DNA of 64,000 nucleotides from DAOMFB01 sp963721385 (GCA_963721385.1 CAVRJB010000013.1:434001-498000); one strand, 5' to 3'; shown: positions 22,089-32,488, counted from the stretch's first letter. Numbers and translations are program-made. Notes: generated from the sequence alone by a model not told the origin.

Positions 22089-23060
22089 ATGTGGCAGAAC
22101 GCTCCGCTCTTTCCGACCGCCGCGTCCGAGCTCGCACGGCACGTCGACTACCTCTTCTTCTTCGCCCTCTTTTTCTCGGTCTTCTTCTCGCTCCTGATCG
22201 CCGCGCTCCTCGTCGTCTTCGGCTCGAAGTACCGGCGCCGGAAGGACTCGGAGGTCGGCACGTTCATCGACGAGCATGCGCAGGGCCCGAAGATGCTCGA
22301 GCTGACCTGGACGGCCATCCCGTTCTTCCTCCTCCTCGTGATGTTCGGCTGGGGAACGTGGGTCTTCTTCCACCAGATGCGGCCGCCGTCGGATGCGACC
22401 GAGTACTGGGTCACCGGCAAGCAGTGGATGTGGAAGATGCAGCATCCGGACGGCACCCGGGAGATCAACGAGCTGCACGTGCCGCTCGGACGCGCCGTGA
22501 AGCTGACGATGATCTCCGAGGACGTCATCCACGACTTCTTCGTCCCGGCGTTCCGGGTCCACGTCGACGTCCTCCCGTCGCGCTACACGACCTACTGGTT
22601 CAAGGCCGACAAGCTCGGGACGTTCCACCTCTTCTGCGGCCAGTACTGCGGCGTCGACCACGCCCGGATGGTCGGCAAGGTCGTCGTCATGGAGCCGCAG
22701 GAGTACGAGCAGTGGCTCGCCGGCGTCCGCCCCGGGCGCGGCCCGATCCGGACCGGCGAAGAGCTTTTCGTGGCGAACGCCTGCAACACCTGCCACCGCC
22801 CCGACTCGTCGGCCCGCGCTCCGATCCTGAACGCACTCTTCGGGAAGACGGTCACGATGAACGACGGAAAGACCGTCGTCGTCGACGAGATGTACCTCCG
22901 CGAGTCGGTCCTGAACCCCGCGGCGAAAGTCGTGAACGGCTACCAGCCGATCATGCCGACGTTCAAAGGGACGATCTCCGAAGAGGAGCTCCTGCAGCTG
23001 ATCGCCTACATCAAGGGCCTCAAGGCACCCGGCGCCGCGGCGACGCAGGCCGCAAATTGA
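22089..23060 (+). CDS. coxB: Cytochrome c oxidase subunit II with fused cytochrome c domain (caa3 type)
   Basis: A 323-residue subunit that accepts electrons from cytochrome c and passes them to heme a. Two N-terminal helices lead into a cupredoxin domain with the CuA ligands in FCGQYCGVDHARM and an upstream histidine in EDVIHDFFVP. A cytochrome c domain with heme site CNTCHR and a distal methionine candidate in YQPIMPTFKG is fused at the C-terminus, which defines the caa3 type. It is followed 10 nt later by coxA. Confidence 0.95.
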   Translation: MWQNAPLFPTAASELARHVDYLFFFALFFSVFFSLLIAALLVVFGSKYRRRKDSEVGTFIDEHAQGPKMLELTWTAIPFFLLLVMFGWGTWVFFHQMRPPSDATEYWVTGKQWMWKMQHPDGTREINELHVPLGRAVKLTMISEDVIHDFFVPAFRVHVDVLPSRYTTYWFKADKLGTFHLFCGQYCGVDHARMVGKVVVMEPQEYEQWLAGVRPGRGPIRTGEELFVANACNTCHRPDSSARAPILNALFGKTVTMNDGKTVVVDEMYLRESVLNPAAKVVNGYQPIMPTFKGTISEEELLQLIAYIKGLKAPGAAATQAAN

Positions 23061-23070
23061 ACAGGGGAAC

Positions 23071-24730
<1,660 letters not shown>

Positions 24731-24741
<11 letters not shown>

Positions 24742-25399
24742 CGCCCACGGCGGGGCGCAGCCCGGCCTCGCCCACCACTTCGACTCCTACGAGCAGCAGA
24801 AGGAGTCGGCCACGCTCGGGATGTGGCTCTTCATCGTCCAGGAGATCCTCTTCTTCGGCGGCCTCTTCTTCGCCTACGCGCTCTACCGCTGGAAGTACCC
24901 GGTCTCGTTCAATCACGCGAGCCGGCACCTCGACATCGCGCTCGGGACGTTCAACACCGCGGTCCTGATCGGCAGCTCGGTGACCGTCGCCATGGCCGTC
25001 CGCTGCGCCCAGACCGGGAAGGCCCGCCGGATCGTCGGCTACCTCCTCGGCACCGGCTTCCTCGGCCTCGTCTTCCTCGGCGTGAAGGCGTTCGAGTACC
25101 ACCACAAGTGGGTGGAGCACCTGGTCCCCGGCCCGAGTTTCTTCCTCGAGGGGCCCGGCAACGACCACGCGATGATGTTCTTCTCGCTCTACTTCGCGAT
25201 GACGGGCCTCCACGCCCTCCACATGGTCGTCGGCATCGCCATCCTGATCTGCCTCCTGAAGCCCGCCTGGAACGGGAAGTACACGCCCGAGAACCACAAC
25301 ATGATCGAGGGCTTCGGCCTCTACTGGCACTTCGTCGACATCATCTGGATCTTCCTTTTCCCGCTCCTCTACCTCGCCGGCCGGCACCACCTTCTGTGA
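24731..25399 (+). CDS. coxC: Cytochrome c oxidase subunit III
   Basis: A 222-residue membrane subunit with about five to seven helices that stabilises subunit I and the proton-pumping cycle. Family text includes LGMWLFIVQEILFFGGLF, the acidic EYHHKWVEH loop, MTGLHALHMVVG and YWHFVDIIWIFLFPLLYL. The start is TTG 24731, overlapping the coxA stop by 11 nt; it gives an N-terminus of normal length and no ATG or GTG is available before the first helix. Confidence 0.93.
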
Positions 25400-25413
25400 G
25401 GATTTGACGCCCG

Positions 25414-25722
25414 ATGAGCACGAACGGACACTCGATCGCGACCGTCAAGACGCTCCTCTCCGTCTTCCTGGCGCTGATGGTCCTGACGGCCATCACGACC
25501 GGCATCGCGTTCGTCAACCTCGGCGCGGGCAGCACCGTCGTCGCCCTCCTGATCGCCGGCGGCAAGGCGGCCCTCGTCGTCTGGTTCTTCATGAACGTCC
25601 GGTTCAACACGAAGCTGACCCCGGTCCTGATCGTCTGCGCGATCCTCTTCCTCGGCATCCTCTTCAGCCTGACCTTCGTCGACTACTTCAGCCGCGGCTG
25701 GTACGGGGTCCCGGGCAAGTAA
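25414..25722 (+). CDS. coxD: Cytochrome c oxidase subunit IV (caa3-type small subunit)
   Basis: A 102-residue protein with three membrane helices, the small fourth subunit of caa3/cyo-type oxidases. Typical parts are LLSVFLALMVLTAITTGIAF and GGKAALVVWFFMNVRFNTKLT. It is the last gene of the respiratory operon. A strong hairpin follows 46 nt after the stop. Confidence 0.88.
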   Translation: MSTNGHSIATVKTLLSVFLALMVLTAITTGIAFVNLGAGSTVVALLIAGGKAALVVWFFMNVRFNTKLTPVLIVCAILFLGILFSLTFVDYFSRGWYGVPGK

Positions 25723-25768
25723 GGCGCTCTTCCGCTTTCGTCCCGGTTCTCACGCAGGAGAAGAAGAA

Positions 25769-25800
25769 AGGGCCGGCCCGTGGGCCGGCCCTCGGTCTTT
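25769..25800 (+). terminator. Rho-independent terminator of the respiratory operon
   Basis: A perfect 11-bp stem AGGGCCGGCCC / GGGCCGGCCCT with a 2-nt loop, preceded by an A-rich tract and followed by CGGTCTTT. It lies between coxD and the convergent PA-domain gene and could serve both strands. Confidence 0.75.
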
Positions 25801-25823
25801 CCGGGAGACGGAACGAGCCTGCG

Positions 25824-27038
25824 TCAGGGAATCGAAGCCCCCGCCGCGCAGCTCTGGATGGCTCCCTTCTGGGCACCGGTGATGATCCCGGCCTTCTTCA
25901 GGTCGTTCGTGAGATGCGCGACGGCGCTCACAAACGCTCCGTGATTGCGGGCGCCCTCCGCGGCGTGATTGATCAGGTCCGAGATCGTGCAGCCGTTTGC
26001 GAAGAACGTGTTCGGGACGCCCGAGTCGCAGCCGTCGATGACGACGGTGGGCGCGAAGATCCGAATTGGGCTCGCAGTCGACGTCGTCCGGGACTCCGTC
26101 GAGTGTCGGCGTCCGGGAACCAGCCGATGTCCCGCATCAACGGCAGCGTCAGGTCGTCCGGAGGTTCGACATTGTGCGTCAGGTCGGCGTTAATCGCCGG
26201 CTCCATGAGGAGGTTCTTGAACGCGATCGGGTCCCAATGGGAGATCGACGAGCCGGACTGAATCGGGTTCGTCGCATTCATGAGAAGCCGGCCCGACCGC
26301 GTCGGCGCCCGCAAGGACGGTCACGTCGACCCCCAACGTGGCGTTGACTCCTCCCGCGAGGTTGGCCTTGATCGTGTTGCCGTCCGCCCGGGTGATCCGG
26401 ACAGACGAGATCACGATGCGTAGGATCGGCGCCTCCGAGCCCTGCCGGCGGCGAGTCGGCTGCGTTGTCGGCGACGAGGACGGCGATGGCCCCCGCGTTC
26501 TGTGCGTTCTTCACCTTGACGACGAAGGTGCACGCCTCCGCGGTCGACGAGGGCGATGTTCCCTGCGACCGCCGCCGCGTTCGTCAGCGGCGAGCAGGCG
26601 TCGGTTCCAGTAAAGGTGGCCAGACCGCCATCCTCATCCGGATCGAGGCCGAGGACGACCGCGCCGGTGATCCCCGGCGAAGAGAGCTGCGCCCCGAAAG
26701 CGGCCGTGCCGACGGAACGTCCCCGCGGAACCAAGGGTGGCGCCTGTCGCCGTGCAGGAGAGCGGCTCGAAGGTCGCGAAAATCCTGATTGCGACGTTGC
26801 TATCGAGCGCCGCCCCCCAGATGTCCGCGGCAGCTTGAAACGCGATAAGTCGCTGTTGACCCAGTGTCGTCCCGGTGTTTCCACCCACGGCCGCAGTTGG
26901 GGTCGGGTCGTTGAAGCCGACGCCCGGGGCGTTACCGTTCACTATCGTGATCGTCGCGTTCGCGAAGGCCGGGCCGGCCGCGAGCAGAAAGACTGAGAGG
27001 AGGAGGAGAAGGCTCGTGCGCATGTGCTTTGCTTTCAC
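25824..27038 (-). pseudogene. Secreted PA-domain protein, broken by six +1 offsets
   Basis: A gene for a secreted protein readable only by changing frame six times. In order: a signal peptide (LLLLLSVFLLAAGPAFA) and ITIVNGNAPGVGFNDPTP in frame 1; SVGTAAFGAQLSSPG to NIALVDRG; FVVKVKNAQNAGAIAVLVADN, a protease-associated (PA) domain core; IVISSVRITRADGNTIKANL; RLLMNATNPIQSGSSISHWD to MRDIGWFPDAD; LDGVPDDVDCEPNSD, a calcium-binding thrombospondin-3-like turn; and VVIDGCDSGVPN to the stop at 25824. Offsets sit near 26717, 26536, 26418, 26291, 26104 and 26055, each skipping one base on the coding strand. No stop codon interrupts the correct frame of any segment. GTG 27038 or ATG 27023 can be the start. 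It may be a young pseudogene or an error-rich stretch of sequence. Confidence 0.8.
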
Positions 27039-27041
27039 GGC

Positions 27042-27212
27042 CTACTCCTTCTCGAGCTCCGGCTTCGCCTGCGGAGCCGGCTTGTCCGTCTGCTTGTCGG
27101 ACGTCTTCTGCGCCTGCGAGCGCGGGGCGCACTGGAAGACGAGCGTGCCGTCCGCGTTCTTTTTGACGACGACGTCCTCCATGTACTCCTCGCCCAGCTG
27201 GGCGCTGACCAT
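27042..27212 (-). CDS. Small protein of unknown function
   Basis: A possible 56-residue protein: MVSAQLGEEYMEDVVV, a single cysteine in LVFQCAP, then a Lys/Gln/Pro-rich tail. It ends 3 nt before the GTG start of the PA-domain gene, so the two would be cotranscribed. A TTTACT hexamer lies 12 nt before its ATG, the same spacing as TAGACT before the alpha-2-macroglobulin gene. The composition is more acidic and coherent than a random frame would give. I do not recognise a family. Confidence 0.5.
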   Translation of the reverse strand: MVSAQLGEEYMEDVVVKKNADGTLVFQCAPRSQAQKTSDKQTDKPAPQAKPELEKE

Positions 27213-27224
27213 TCCACCCGGGCA

Positions 27225-27230
27225 AGTAAA
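27225..27230 (-). promoter_or_regulatory. Putative -10 box (TTTACT) of the small protein and PA-domain gene
   Basis: TTTACT on the minus strand, 12 nt before ATG 27212, inside the 52-bp divergent gap with the FHA-protease gene. No -35 is evident. Confidence 0.3.
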
Positions 27231-27264
27231 CTCGTCGACGTCCGCGGGGGCCCGCGGCCAAACG

Positions 27265-28470
27265 ATGGATTTGCTCCTCCGCTTCACGGAGCCCGGGACC
27301 GGCCGCAAACGCCTGCGGCGGCTCGCGGGGCGCGTGAGCGTCGGGCGGGCGGTCCCGGACGGCCACCTCTGGCTCGATTCCCCGTCCGTCGCGCCGCTCC
27401 ACGCCGAGATCGAAACCGCGGGCGAGGGGGGTGCCGTCGTCCGGCTCCTCGCCCCCGAGGGCGCCCTCTTCGTCAACGGCGAGCTCGTAACGGAGGCGGT
27501 GGTCGGGCCGGGCGACGAGATCGCCTTCGGCGACGAGGCCGTTTCGCTCCTCGATGCCGCCTCCCTCGGCCCGACGGCTCACGCGGTTCCCGCGGCTCCG
27601 GCCGAGGCGGACGAGAGCCGGGGGCCCCGCCGCGCCGCCCTCGCCGCCGCGCTCGTCCTCCTCGCCGCCGCCGGCGCGCTCCTCTCGCCGCCGGGGCGCC
27701 GCTTCCTCGAGGCGACGTTCATGAGATCGCACGCTGCGCTCGACCGCGAGCAGTCCGCCCGGGCCCGGGGGCTGAAGACACTCCTCTCCGTCCCGGCGAG
27801 AGCGACGGCCGCGGCCTCCGCTCTCCCGGCCCCCGCGCCCGCCGCGTCGCTCCGGGCCGCTCCTCTCGCCCCGACGCCCGACGTTCCGAAGATGCTCGCC
27901 GACGTTCTCGACGGCACCGTCGCCCTGATTGCCATCCGGTCGATCGGCGGCGGCATGCTCGGCTCGGGCTTCGTCCTGACGTCCCGGGAAACGGGGCTCA
28001 TCATGACGAACCGGCACGTCGTCGACGGCGCCGACTGGGTCCTCGTGAGGATGCGGGACCGGAGCGAGTTCAAGGCCCGCGTCTGGCAGCGCGACGGCAA
28101 GTCCGACCTGGCGGTCCTCCGGATCGAGCCCGAGGCGACGTGGTACCGCTTCAAGCCGCTCCCCGTCGCCCCGAGGAGCAACACGATCATCGGCATGAAC
28201 GTCTATGCCGCCGGAACGCCGCTCTCGGACGCGCTCGACTTCACCGTCACCCGCGGCATCGTCAGCGCCGACAAGCGGGTCCTCGACAGCGTCTCCTACA
28301 TTCAGCACGACGCGGCGATCAACCCGGGGAACAGCGGAGGCCCGCTCGTGAACGAGGCCGGACAGGTGATCGGCGTCAACACGATGAAGATCCGAGGCGC
28401 GCAGGGGCTCGGCTTCGCGATCCCGAGCGAGGAGATCGCCGACTTTCTCCGAAGGTACGAGATCCGGTGA
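27265..28470 (+). CDS. FHA-domain membrane-anchored trypsin-like serine protease
   Basis: A 401-residue protein with three parts. Residues 1-105 form a forkhead-associated (FHA) phosphopeptide-binding domain, with VSVGRAVPDG, PLHAEIE and LFVNGELV. A membrane helix (AALAAALVLLAAAGALL) lies near residues 115-135. A periplasmic HtrA-like trypsin domain follows from about residue 210, with the triad His in NRHVV, Asp in KSDLAVL and Ser in NPGNSGGPL. There is no PDZ domain. FHA domains normally sit in the cytoplasm and read phosphothreonine, so phosphorylation could control proteolysis across the membrane; this is inference. Its stop overlaps the kinase-like gene start (GTGA), so the two are coupled. 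Confidence 0.88.
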   Translation: MDLLLRFTEPGTGRKRLRRLAGRVSVGRAVPDGHLWLDSPSVAPLHAEIETAGEGGAVVRLLAPEGALFVNGELVTEAVVGPGDEIAFGDEAVSLLDAASLGPTAHAVPAAPAEADESRGPRRAALAAALVLLAAAGALLSPPGRRFLEATFMRSHAALDREQSARARGLKTLLSVPARATAAASALPAPAPAASLRAAPLAPTPDVPKMLADVLDGTVALIAIRSIGGGMLGSGFVLTSRETGLIMTNRHVVDGADWVLVRMRDRSEFKARVWQRDGKSDLAVLRIEPEATWYRFKPLPVAPRSNTIIGMNVYAAGTPLSDALDFTVTRGIVSADKRVLDSVSYIQHDAAINPGNSGGPLVNEAGQVIGVNTMKIRGAQGLGFAIPSEEIADFLRRYEIR

Positions 28471-29426
28471 GCGTGTCGCCCGGCTCGCCCTCCGCCTTCC
28501 CGTCGGACGCCCCGCTCGCAAGCGAGGTGACGGCCGGGCCGGGCGGATTCCCGCGGCTGAAGCGCCGGCTGGACGACCCGTGGCGCGGCGACCTCGAGGC
28601 GCGGTCGCTCCTCCTTTCCGAGATCGAGGTCAATTCCCGCATCCCACTTGCGAGCCTGCCGCTCGTCCCGCTCCTCGCGGCCGGCGACGCGCCCGAGCCA
28701 TGGCTCCAGCGCGAATTTTTCGACCGCGGCACGCTCGCCCACCGGATCCGCGCCGCCACGTGGCCGACCGGGGGCGAGCTCCTGACGATCGTCAGCGGGC
28801 TCCTCGCCGCCGCGGACGAGCTGGAGAGGCTCGGCCTCTCGCACGGCGACCCGTCCCCGTCGAACGTCTTCATCACGAACGGGGGGACGGTCCGCCTCGG
28901 CGACCTCGCCTCCTCCCGGGCGGCGTTCGCCGCGGGCGGCGTCGCGAAGAAGCCCGGCTCGGACCGCCGCACCGACCGCGGCCGGATGCTGCAGTGGCTC
29001 CTGCCGCTTGCGCAGCGGTGCGACGAGGCCGATCCGCTCGTCCGGATGCTGACCGGCGCCCTCGCGGAGAGCGCCACCGAGGAGATGCAGGTGCTGCGGC
29101 TCCGCCGTTTCGTCGAGGAGCGCGAGGCCGATGCCGGCCCGGTTCTTCCCGCGCCCGAAAAGCCGGTGCTCGGGCCCGGAACGACTCCCGAGCCCCTCCT
29201 CGTCGCCGTCGTGGCCGGGCCCGCGGCCGACGACAAGGGGACGTACCTCGCCGCCAGGCATCTGGCGGCCCTGACCGGACGGCCGGTTTCGGACGTCCGG
29301 TCGGAGATCCGGGCCGGCACCGCGGTCTTCGAGGCCCTCTACCCCGGCGCGGCGGCCGAGCTCGTCGCACGATTCGCCGAGCTGAACGTCCCCGCGCGGA
29401 TCCGGCGGGCCGGAGCTGCGGGCTAG
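28467..29426 (+). CDS. Kinase-like protein coupled to the FHA-protease
   Basis: A 319-residue cytoplasmic protein with a reduced kinase fold. HGDPSPSNVFITNG near residue 130 is a catalytic loop of the HGDxxxxN type seen in aminoglycoside-phosphotransferase and RIO-like kinases, and RLGDLASS stands where DFG is expected. No glycine-rich loop or classical VAIK lysine is clear, so activity is uncertain. The last 75 residues (LLVAVVAGPAADDKGTYLAA onward) form a separate alpha/beta module that I do not assign. It starts at GTG 28467 inside the protease stop codon. Its coupling to an FHA protein suggests a phospho-signalling pair. Confidence 0.65.
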   Translation: MSVSPGSPSAFPSDAPLASEVTAGPGGFPRLKRRLDDPWRGDLEARSLLLSEIEVNSRIPLASLPLVPLLAAGDAPEPWLQREFFDRGTLAHRIRAATWPTGGELLTIVSGLLAAADELERLGLSHGDPSPSNVFITNGGTVRLGDLASSRAAFAAGGVAKKPGSDRRTDRGRMLQWLLPLAQRCDEADPLVRMLTGALAESATEEMQVLRLRRFVEEREADAGPVLPAPEKPVLGPGTTPEPLLVAVVAGPAADDKGTYLAARHLAALTGRPVSDVRSEIRAGTAVFEALYPGAAAELVARFAELNVPARIRRAGAAG

Positions 29427-29439
29427 CCGAACCGCGAGT

Positions 29440-29445
29440 TAGACT
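29440..29445 (+). promoter_or_regulatory. Putative -10 box (TAGACT) of the cysteine-rich secreted protein
   Basis: TAGACT lies 6 nt before GTG 29452, which would give a leaderless transcript. No Shine-Dalgarno separates them. Confidence 0.4.
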
Positions 29446-29451
29446 CCCTCC

Positions 29452-29844
29452 GTGCAGCGCTTCCGGCTCCGCGCCGCCGCGATTCTGATCGGCTTCTCAC
29501 TTCCGGCGCTCGGCGTCTGTGCGTCGCTTTCGGCCCCCCTGGCCTGGTCGTCGTTCTGCGCGGCCGACCCCTCCGGGGGCAACTCCTGCTGCGGGGACGA
29601 ATCCGGCTCGTCCTGTCCCGCGCCCGACCGTGCGCCGACGATCCCGCGCTGCCGGGCCTGCGAAGGGCTGCTCAACTTCTCGAGCGAGGAGAGGCCGGCG
29701 CTCCGCGTCCTCGAGGCCGCCCCGCCGCTCCCGGCTTCGGTCGCCACCGCGGGGCCCGCGCCGACGCTCTTTTCGTCGAACCGCATCAAATCCCTCTCCG
29801 CCTCGCCGCCCCTCCAGCTCCTCCACGAGTCGTTTCGCAACTGA
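29452..29844 (+). CDS. Small cysteine-containing secreted protein
   Basis: A 130-residue protein with an N-terminal signal (FRLRAAAILIGFSLPALG) and a cysteine cluster in the mature part: FCAAD, SCCGDE, SSCPA and RCRACEG, seven cysteines in about 40 residues, followed by a low-complexity tail. This could bind metal or form disulfides; I do not recognise a family. It starts at GTG 29452. It precedes another cysteine-rich mini-gene by 86 nt, and a small hairpin (GACGCC/GGCGTC) follows its stop. Confidence 0.6.
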   Translation: MQRFRLRAAAILIGFSLPALGVCASLSAPLAWSSFCAADPSGGNSCCGDESGSSCPAPDRAPTIPRCRACEGLLNFSSEERPALRVLEAAPPLPASVATAGPAPTLFSSNRIKSLSASPPLQLLHESFRN

Positions 29845-29930
29845 GACGCCGCCCGAACGAGGCGTCGGAAGCCGCGGCGCGGGATGACCCCGGGCCGCTA
29901 AAGCGAAACGAAACTCGAAAGGAGACTCTC

Positions 29931-30071
29931 GTGAAGAGAACCCTCATCGGCCTCGCCCTTCTCGCCCTCCTCACGCTCGGTACCGTGGCCTCGGCTACCG
30001 TGGGAAGCTCGAAGGCCGCCTGCTGCCCGTCGTGTCCCGCGTGCACCTCCGGCTGCTGCGCCGGCGAGTGA
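29931..30071 (+). CDS. 46-residue secreted cysteine-rich peptide
   Basis: A mini-gene starting at GTG 29931, with GGAG 6 nt upstream and a terminator after it. The product has a clean signal peptide (LIGLALLALLTLGTVASA) and a mature peptide of about 24 residues containing CCPSCPACTSGCC, seven cysteines in 13 residues. Possible roles are periplasmic metal binding or a precursor of a modified peptide. No maturation enzyme is adjacent. A good ribosome site, signal peptide and private terminator make it a credible gene despite its size. Confidence 0.65.
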   Translation: MKRTLIGLALLALLTLGTVASATVGSSKAACCPSCPACTSGCCAGE

Positions 30072-30121
30072 GCCGGGCCTGACGGCTCGATCTCGACTCG
30101 CGTCATTCTTCTGATCGTTTC

Positions 30122-30150
30122 GGCCGCCGGGCAACCGGCGGCCATTTTTC
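30122..30150 (+). terminator. Rho-independent terminator after the cysteine-rich peptide
   Basis: A 9-bp stem GGCCGCCGG / CCGGCGGCC with a GCAA tetraloop, followed by ATTTTTC. It lies 51 nt after the peptide gene stop, ahead of the convergent MMPL gene. Confidence 0.85.
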
Positions 30151-30163
30151 TTGCGCTTTGCGC

Positions 30164-32488
30164 TCAGCCGAGGCCGCCGGGCCACCAGTTCCAGCGCCCC
30201 GCGAGCCGGAGGAGCGCCGGGCCGATGACCATGCGCACGGCGATCGCGTCGATGAGGACGGCGACCGAAAGCGCGAACCCCAGCATCTTGATCGGGAGGA
30301 AGTCGCCGAGCGTGAACCCGAAGAAGACGACGATCATGATCGCCGCGGCGCTGGTGATGACCGTCGCCGTCCGCGCGAGCCCCTCGGCGATCGCTTCCGA
30401 CTCGCCGAGGCCGCCGCGCCTCGCCTCGGCGACCCGGGCGACGAGGATCACCTCGTAGTCCATCGAGAGGCCGAAGACGATGCAGAAGACGAGCACCGGG
30501 ATGATCGGGAAGACGCTTCCCGTCGGCCCGGAAAGGCCGAGCCAGCGGCCGCCATAGCCGTCCTGGAAGACGAGGACCAGCGCTCCGAAGGAGGCTCCAA
30601 CCGAAAGGAGGTTCAGAAGCACCGCCTTGACCGCGACGAGCAGCGAACGGAATCCCGCGAAGAGAGCGAGGAACGTCCCACCGACGACGAGGGCGATCAC
30701 GCGCCGAAAATGTCCGGCGACGATGTCTTCGTAGTCGGCGTCAAAGCCCGGACGGCCGCCGACGCTCATCTTCGTCCCCGGAAGCCCCGTCGCTTCCGGG
30801 GCGCTCCACGTCCTGAGGTCCCGCGCGAAGCTGACCTGATCACGGGGCGTCAGGCCTGCCGCCGGGATGACCTCGAAGAGAGCCGCACTGCCGTCCGCGG
30901 CCTCGAGGCTCCGGCGGATGCCCGTCGGCACCATCGGCAGGAGGAGGACGCCTTCGGGCCCGCTCAGGAGGGACGGAAGGCACTGGACCCGGTCGACCCG
31001 GCGGTCGGCCCGGAGCCGCTCGAGCAGGTTGCCGGCGGCCGTCCAGCCGAGCGGGCTGTCGAGCGTCATGCCGGAGGGAAAGTCGAGCACGACGCGGAGC
31101 GAGTGCATGACGTTCGAGCGGCCCATCGCCTCCAGGCTGTGGTACGCGCGGACGGACTCCGAGCCCCGGGGCAGCCAGTCGCCGCGGGGCATCGCGGTGT
31201 CGAGCCGCCACGCCTGGGCCGCAAGGAGGAGGAGCGGCGCGCTCGTGATCGTCAGCGCCAGCACGGGGTGTGACATGACCCGGTGTCCCCAGCGCCTCCA
31301 GGCCTCCGAGCCGCTCGCGGACCGGTCCGACCGCGCCCGCCGGACCCGAAAAGCTTCGATGCGGGGGCCCAGAAGAGACAGTAAGGCGGGCAGCAGCGTC
31401 ACGGACAGCGCGAGCGAAAAAAGCGTGACGAGAAGGCCGGCGAGGCCGATGGACCGAAGCTCCGAGAGCGGGATCGTCAGCAGCGCGGCGAAGCCGATCG
31501 AAACCGGGAAGGCCGAAAGGAGAATCGTCCAGCCGGCGCGCCTCACCGTCTCTTCCGCCGCCGGCCCGGGCCCCTGTCCCGCCGCGAGCGACTCCCGGAA
31601 ACGGCTCACCGTCAGCAGCGCGTAGTCGATGCCAAGCCCGAGTCCGATCATCGACGCCAGCGTCTGGATCAGGATCGAGAGCGTGAAGAACCGAGCCAGA
31701 AATGCCGTGACCCCGAGCGAGAGGGCGATCGAGAGGATCCCGACTCCGAGCGGCAACAGGGCCGCAACGGCGCTCCCGAAGACGAAGAGCAGGAGGATCA
31801 GAGTCACGGGAAGGACCTTGGCCTCCGCGGTCCGCGCGTCGACGGAGCTGGCGCGCCTGAGGTCGAAGTTGAGGGGAGCCTCGCCCGTCCAGCCGAGCCA
31901 GGCGTCGGCGTGCGTCTGGCGGAGCTGGCCGGTCAGAGTCGCGCTCGTCTCCCGCAAACGGGGCAGCAGGTCCTCGACGGGTTTGGAGCCGGCGTCGAGG
32001 CCGACGACGACGAGAAAGCCGCGCTCCTTGCCCACGAAGACGGAATCGCCCGAGTCGAGTGACGAAAGCGTGCCGGCCACGCCGGGAATCGCCCGCACCG
32101 CCGCGACGATCGTCTCCAGCGCGTCGCGCCCCTCGGGCGTCTGGGGGCCGGGGATCCCCTCGACGACGAGGAGGACCCGGTCGGTGAACGGCGACCGGAA
32201 TCGCCGCTCCAGGTCGAAGCGGACTTTCTCCGCCTGCCCGGACGGCATTCTCGCGGCGACCTCGAGCCGTCTCTCGACGTCCCGGGCCGCTGGAGCGAGG
32301 ATCAGGACCGCGACGAGCCAGAGAAGCGCGATCGGCCAGCGGAAACGCACCACCGCGGCCGGCCAGCGGGAGAGCGCCGCCCGCGAGAGACGCCGGCGGC
32401 CCGGGCTCAGCAGCCCACGTTCGCTCCGCGTCACGTCGTTCCGTCGACCTGCGGCCCGGATCCGGGGGCGCGAACGGAACACCGGCAT
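30164..32488 (-). CDS. MMPL/RND-family transporter
   Basis: A 774-residue polytopic transporter with two homologous halves. In each half one helix is followed by a large periplasmic loop and then five helices. The halves carry the family's signatures GLGLGIDYALLTVSRFRE and FGLSMDYEVILVARVAEAR, with the proton-relay aspartate-tyrosine pair. MMPL proteins move lipids, hopanoids or polyketides across the inner membrane; the substrate here is unknown, and no membrane-fusion or outer-membrane partner lies next to it. ATG 32488 gives a 45-residue Arg-rich cytoplasmic lead; an internal start is possible. Confidence 0.85.
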   Translation of the reverse strand: MPVFRSRPRIRAAGRRNDVTRSERGLLSPGRRRLSRAALSRWPAAVVRFRWPIALLWLVAVLILAPAARDVERRLEVAARMPSGQAEKVRFDLERRFRSPFTDRVLLVVEGIPGPQTPEGRDALETIVAAVRAIPGVAGTLSSLDSGDSVFVGKERGFLVVVGLDAGSKPVEDLLPRLRETSATLTGQLRQTHADAWLGWTGEAPLNFDLRRASSVDARTAEAKVLPVTLILLLFVFGSAVAALLPLGVGILSIALSLGVTAFLARFFTLSILIQTLASMIGLGLGIDYALLTVSRFRESLAAGQGPGPAAEETVRRAGWTILLSAFPVSIGFAALLTIPLSELRSIGLAGLLVTLFSLALSVTLLPALLSLLGPRIEAFRVRRARSDRSASGSEAWRRWGHRVMSHPVLALTITSAPLLLLAAQAWRLDTAMPRGDWLPRGSESVRAYHSLEAMGRSNVMHSLRVVLDFPSGMTLDSPLGWTAAGNLLERLRADRRVDRVQCLPSLLSGPEGVLLLPMVPTGIRRSLEAADGSAALFEVIPAAGLTPRDQVSFARDLRTWSAPEATGLPGTKMSVGGRPGFDADYEDIVAGHFRRVIALVVGGTFLALFAGFRSLLVAVKAVLLNLLSVGASFGALVLVFQDGYGGRWLGLSGPTGSVFPIIPVLVFCIVFGLSMDYEVILVARVAEARRGGLGESEAIAEGLARTATVITSAAAIMIVVFFGFTLGDFLPIKMLGFALSVAVLIDAIAVRMVIGPALLRLAGRWNWWPGGLG

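Noticed and set aside
26055..26717. Programmed +1 frameshifting driven by a slippery codon
   Set aside because: The six offset sites share no codon, stop or structure that I can see, so I do not claim a mechanism.
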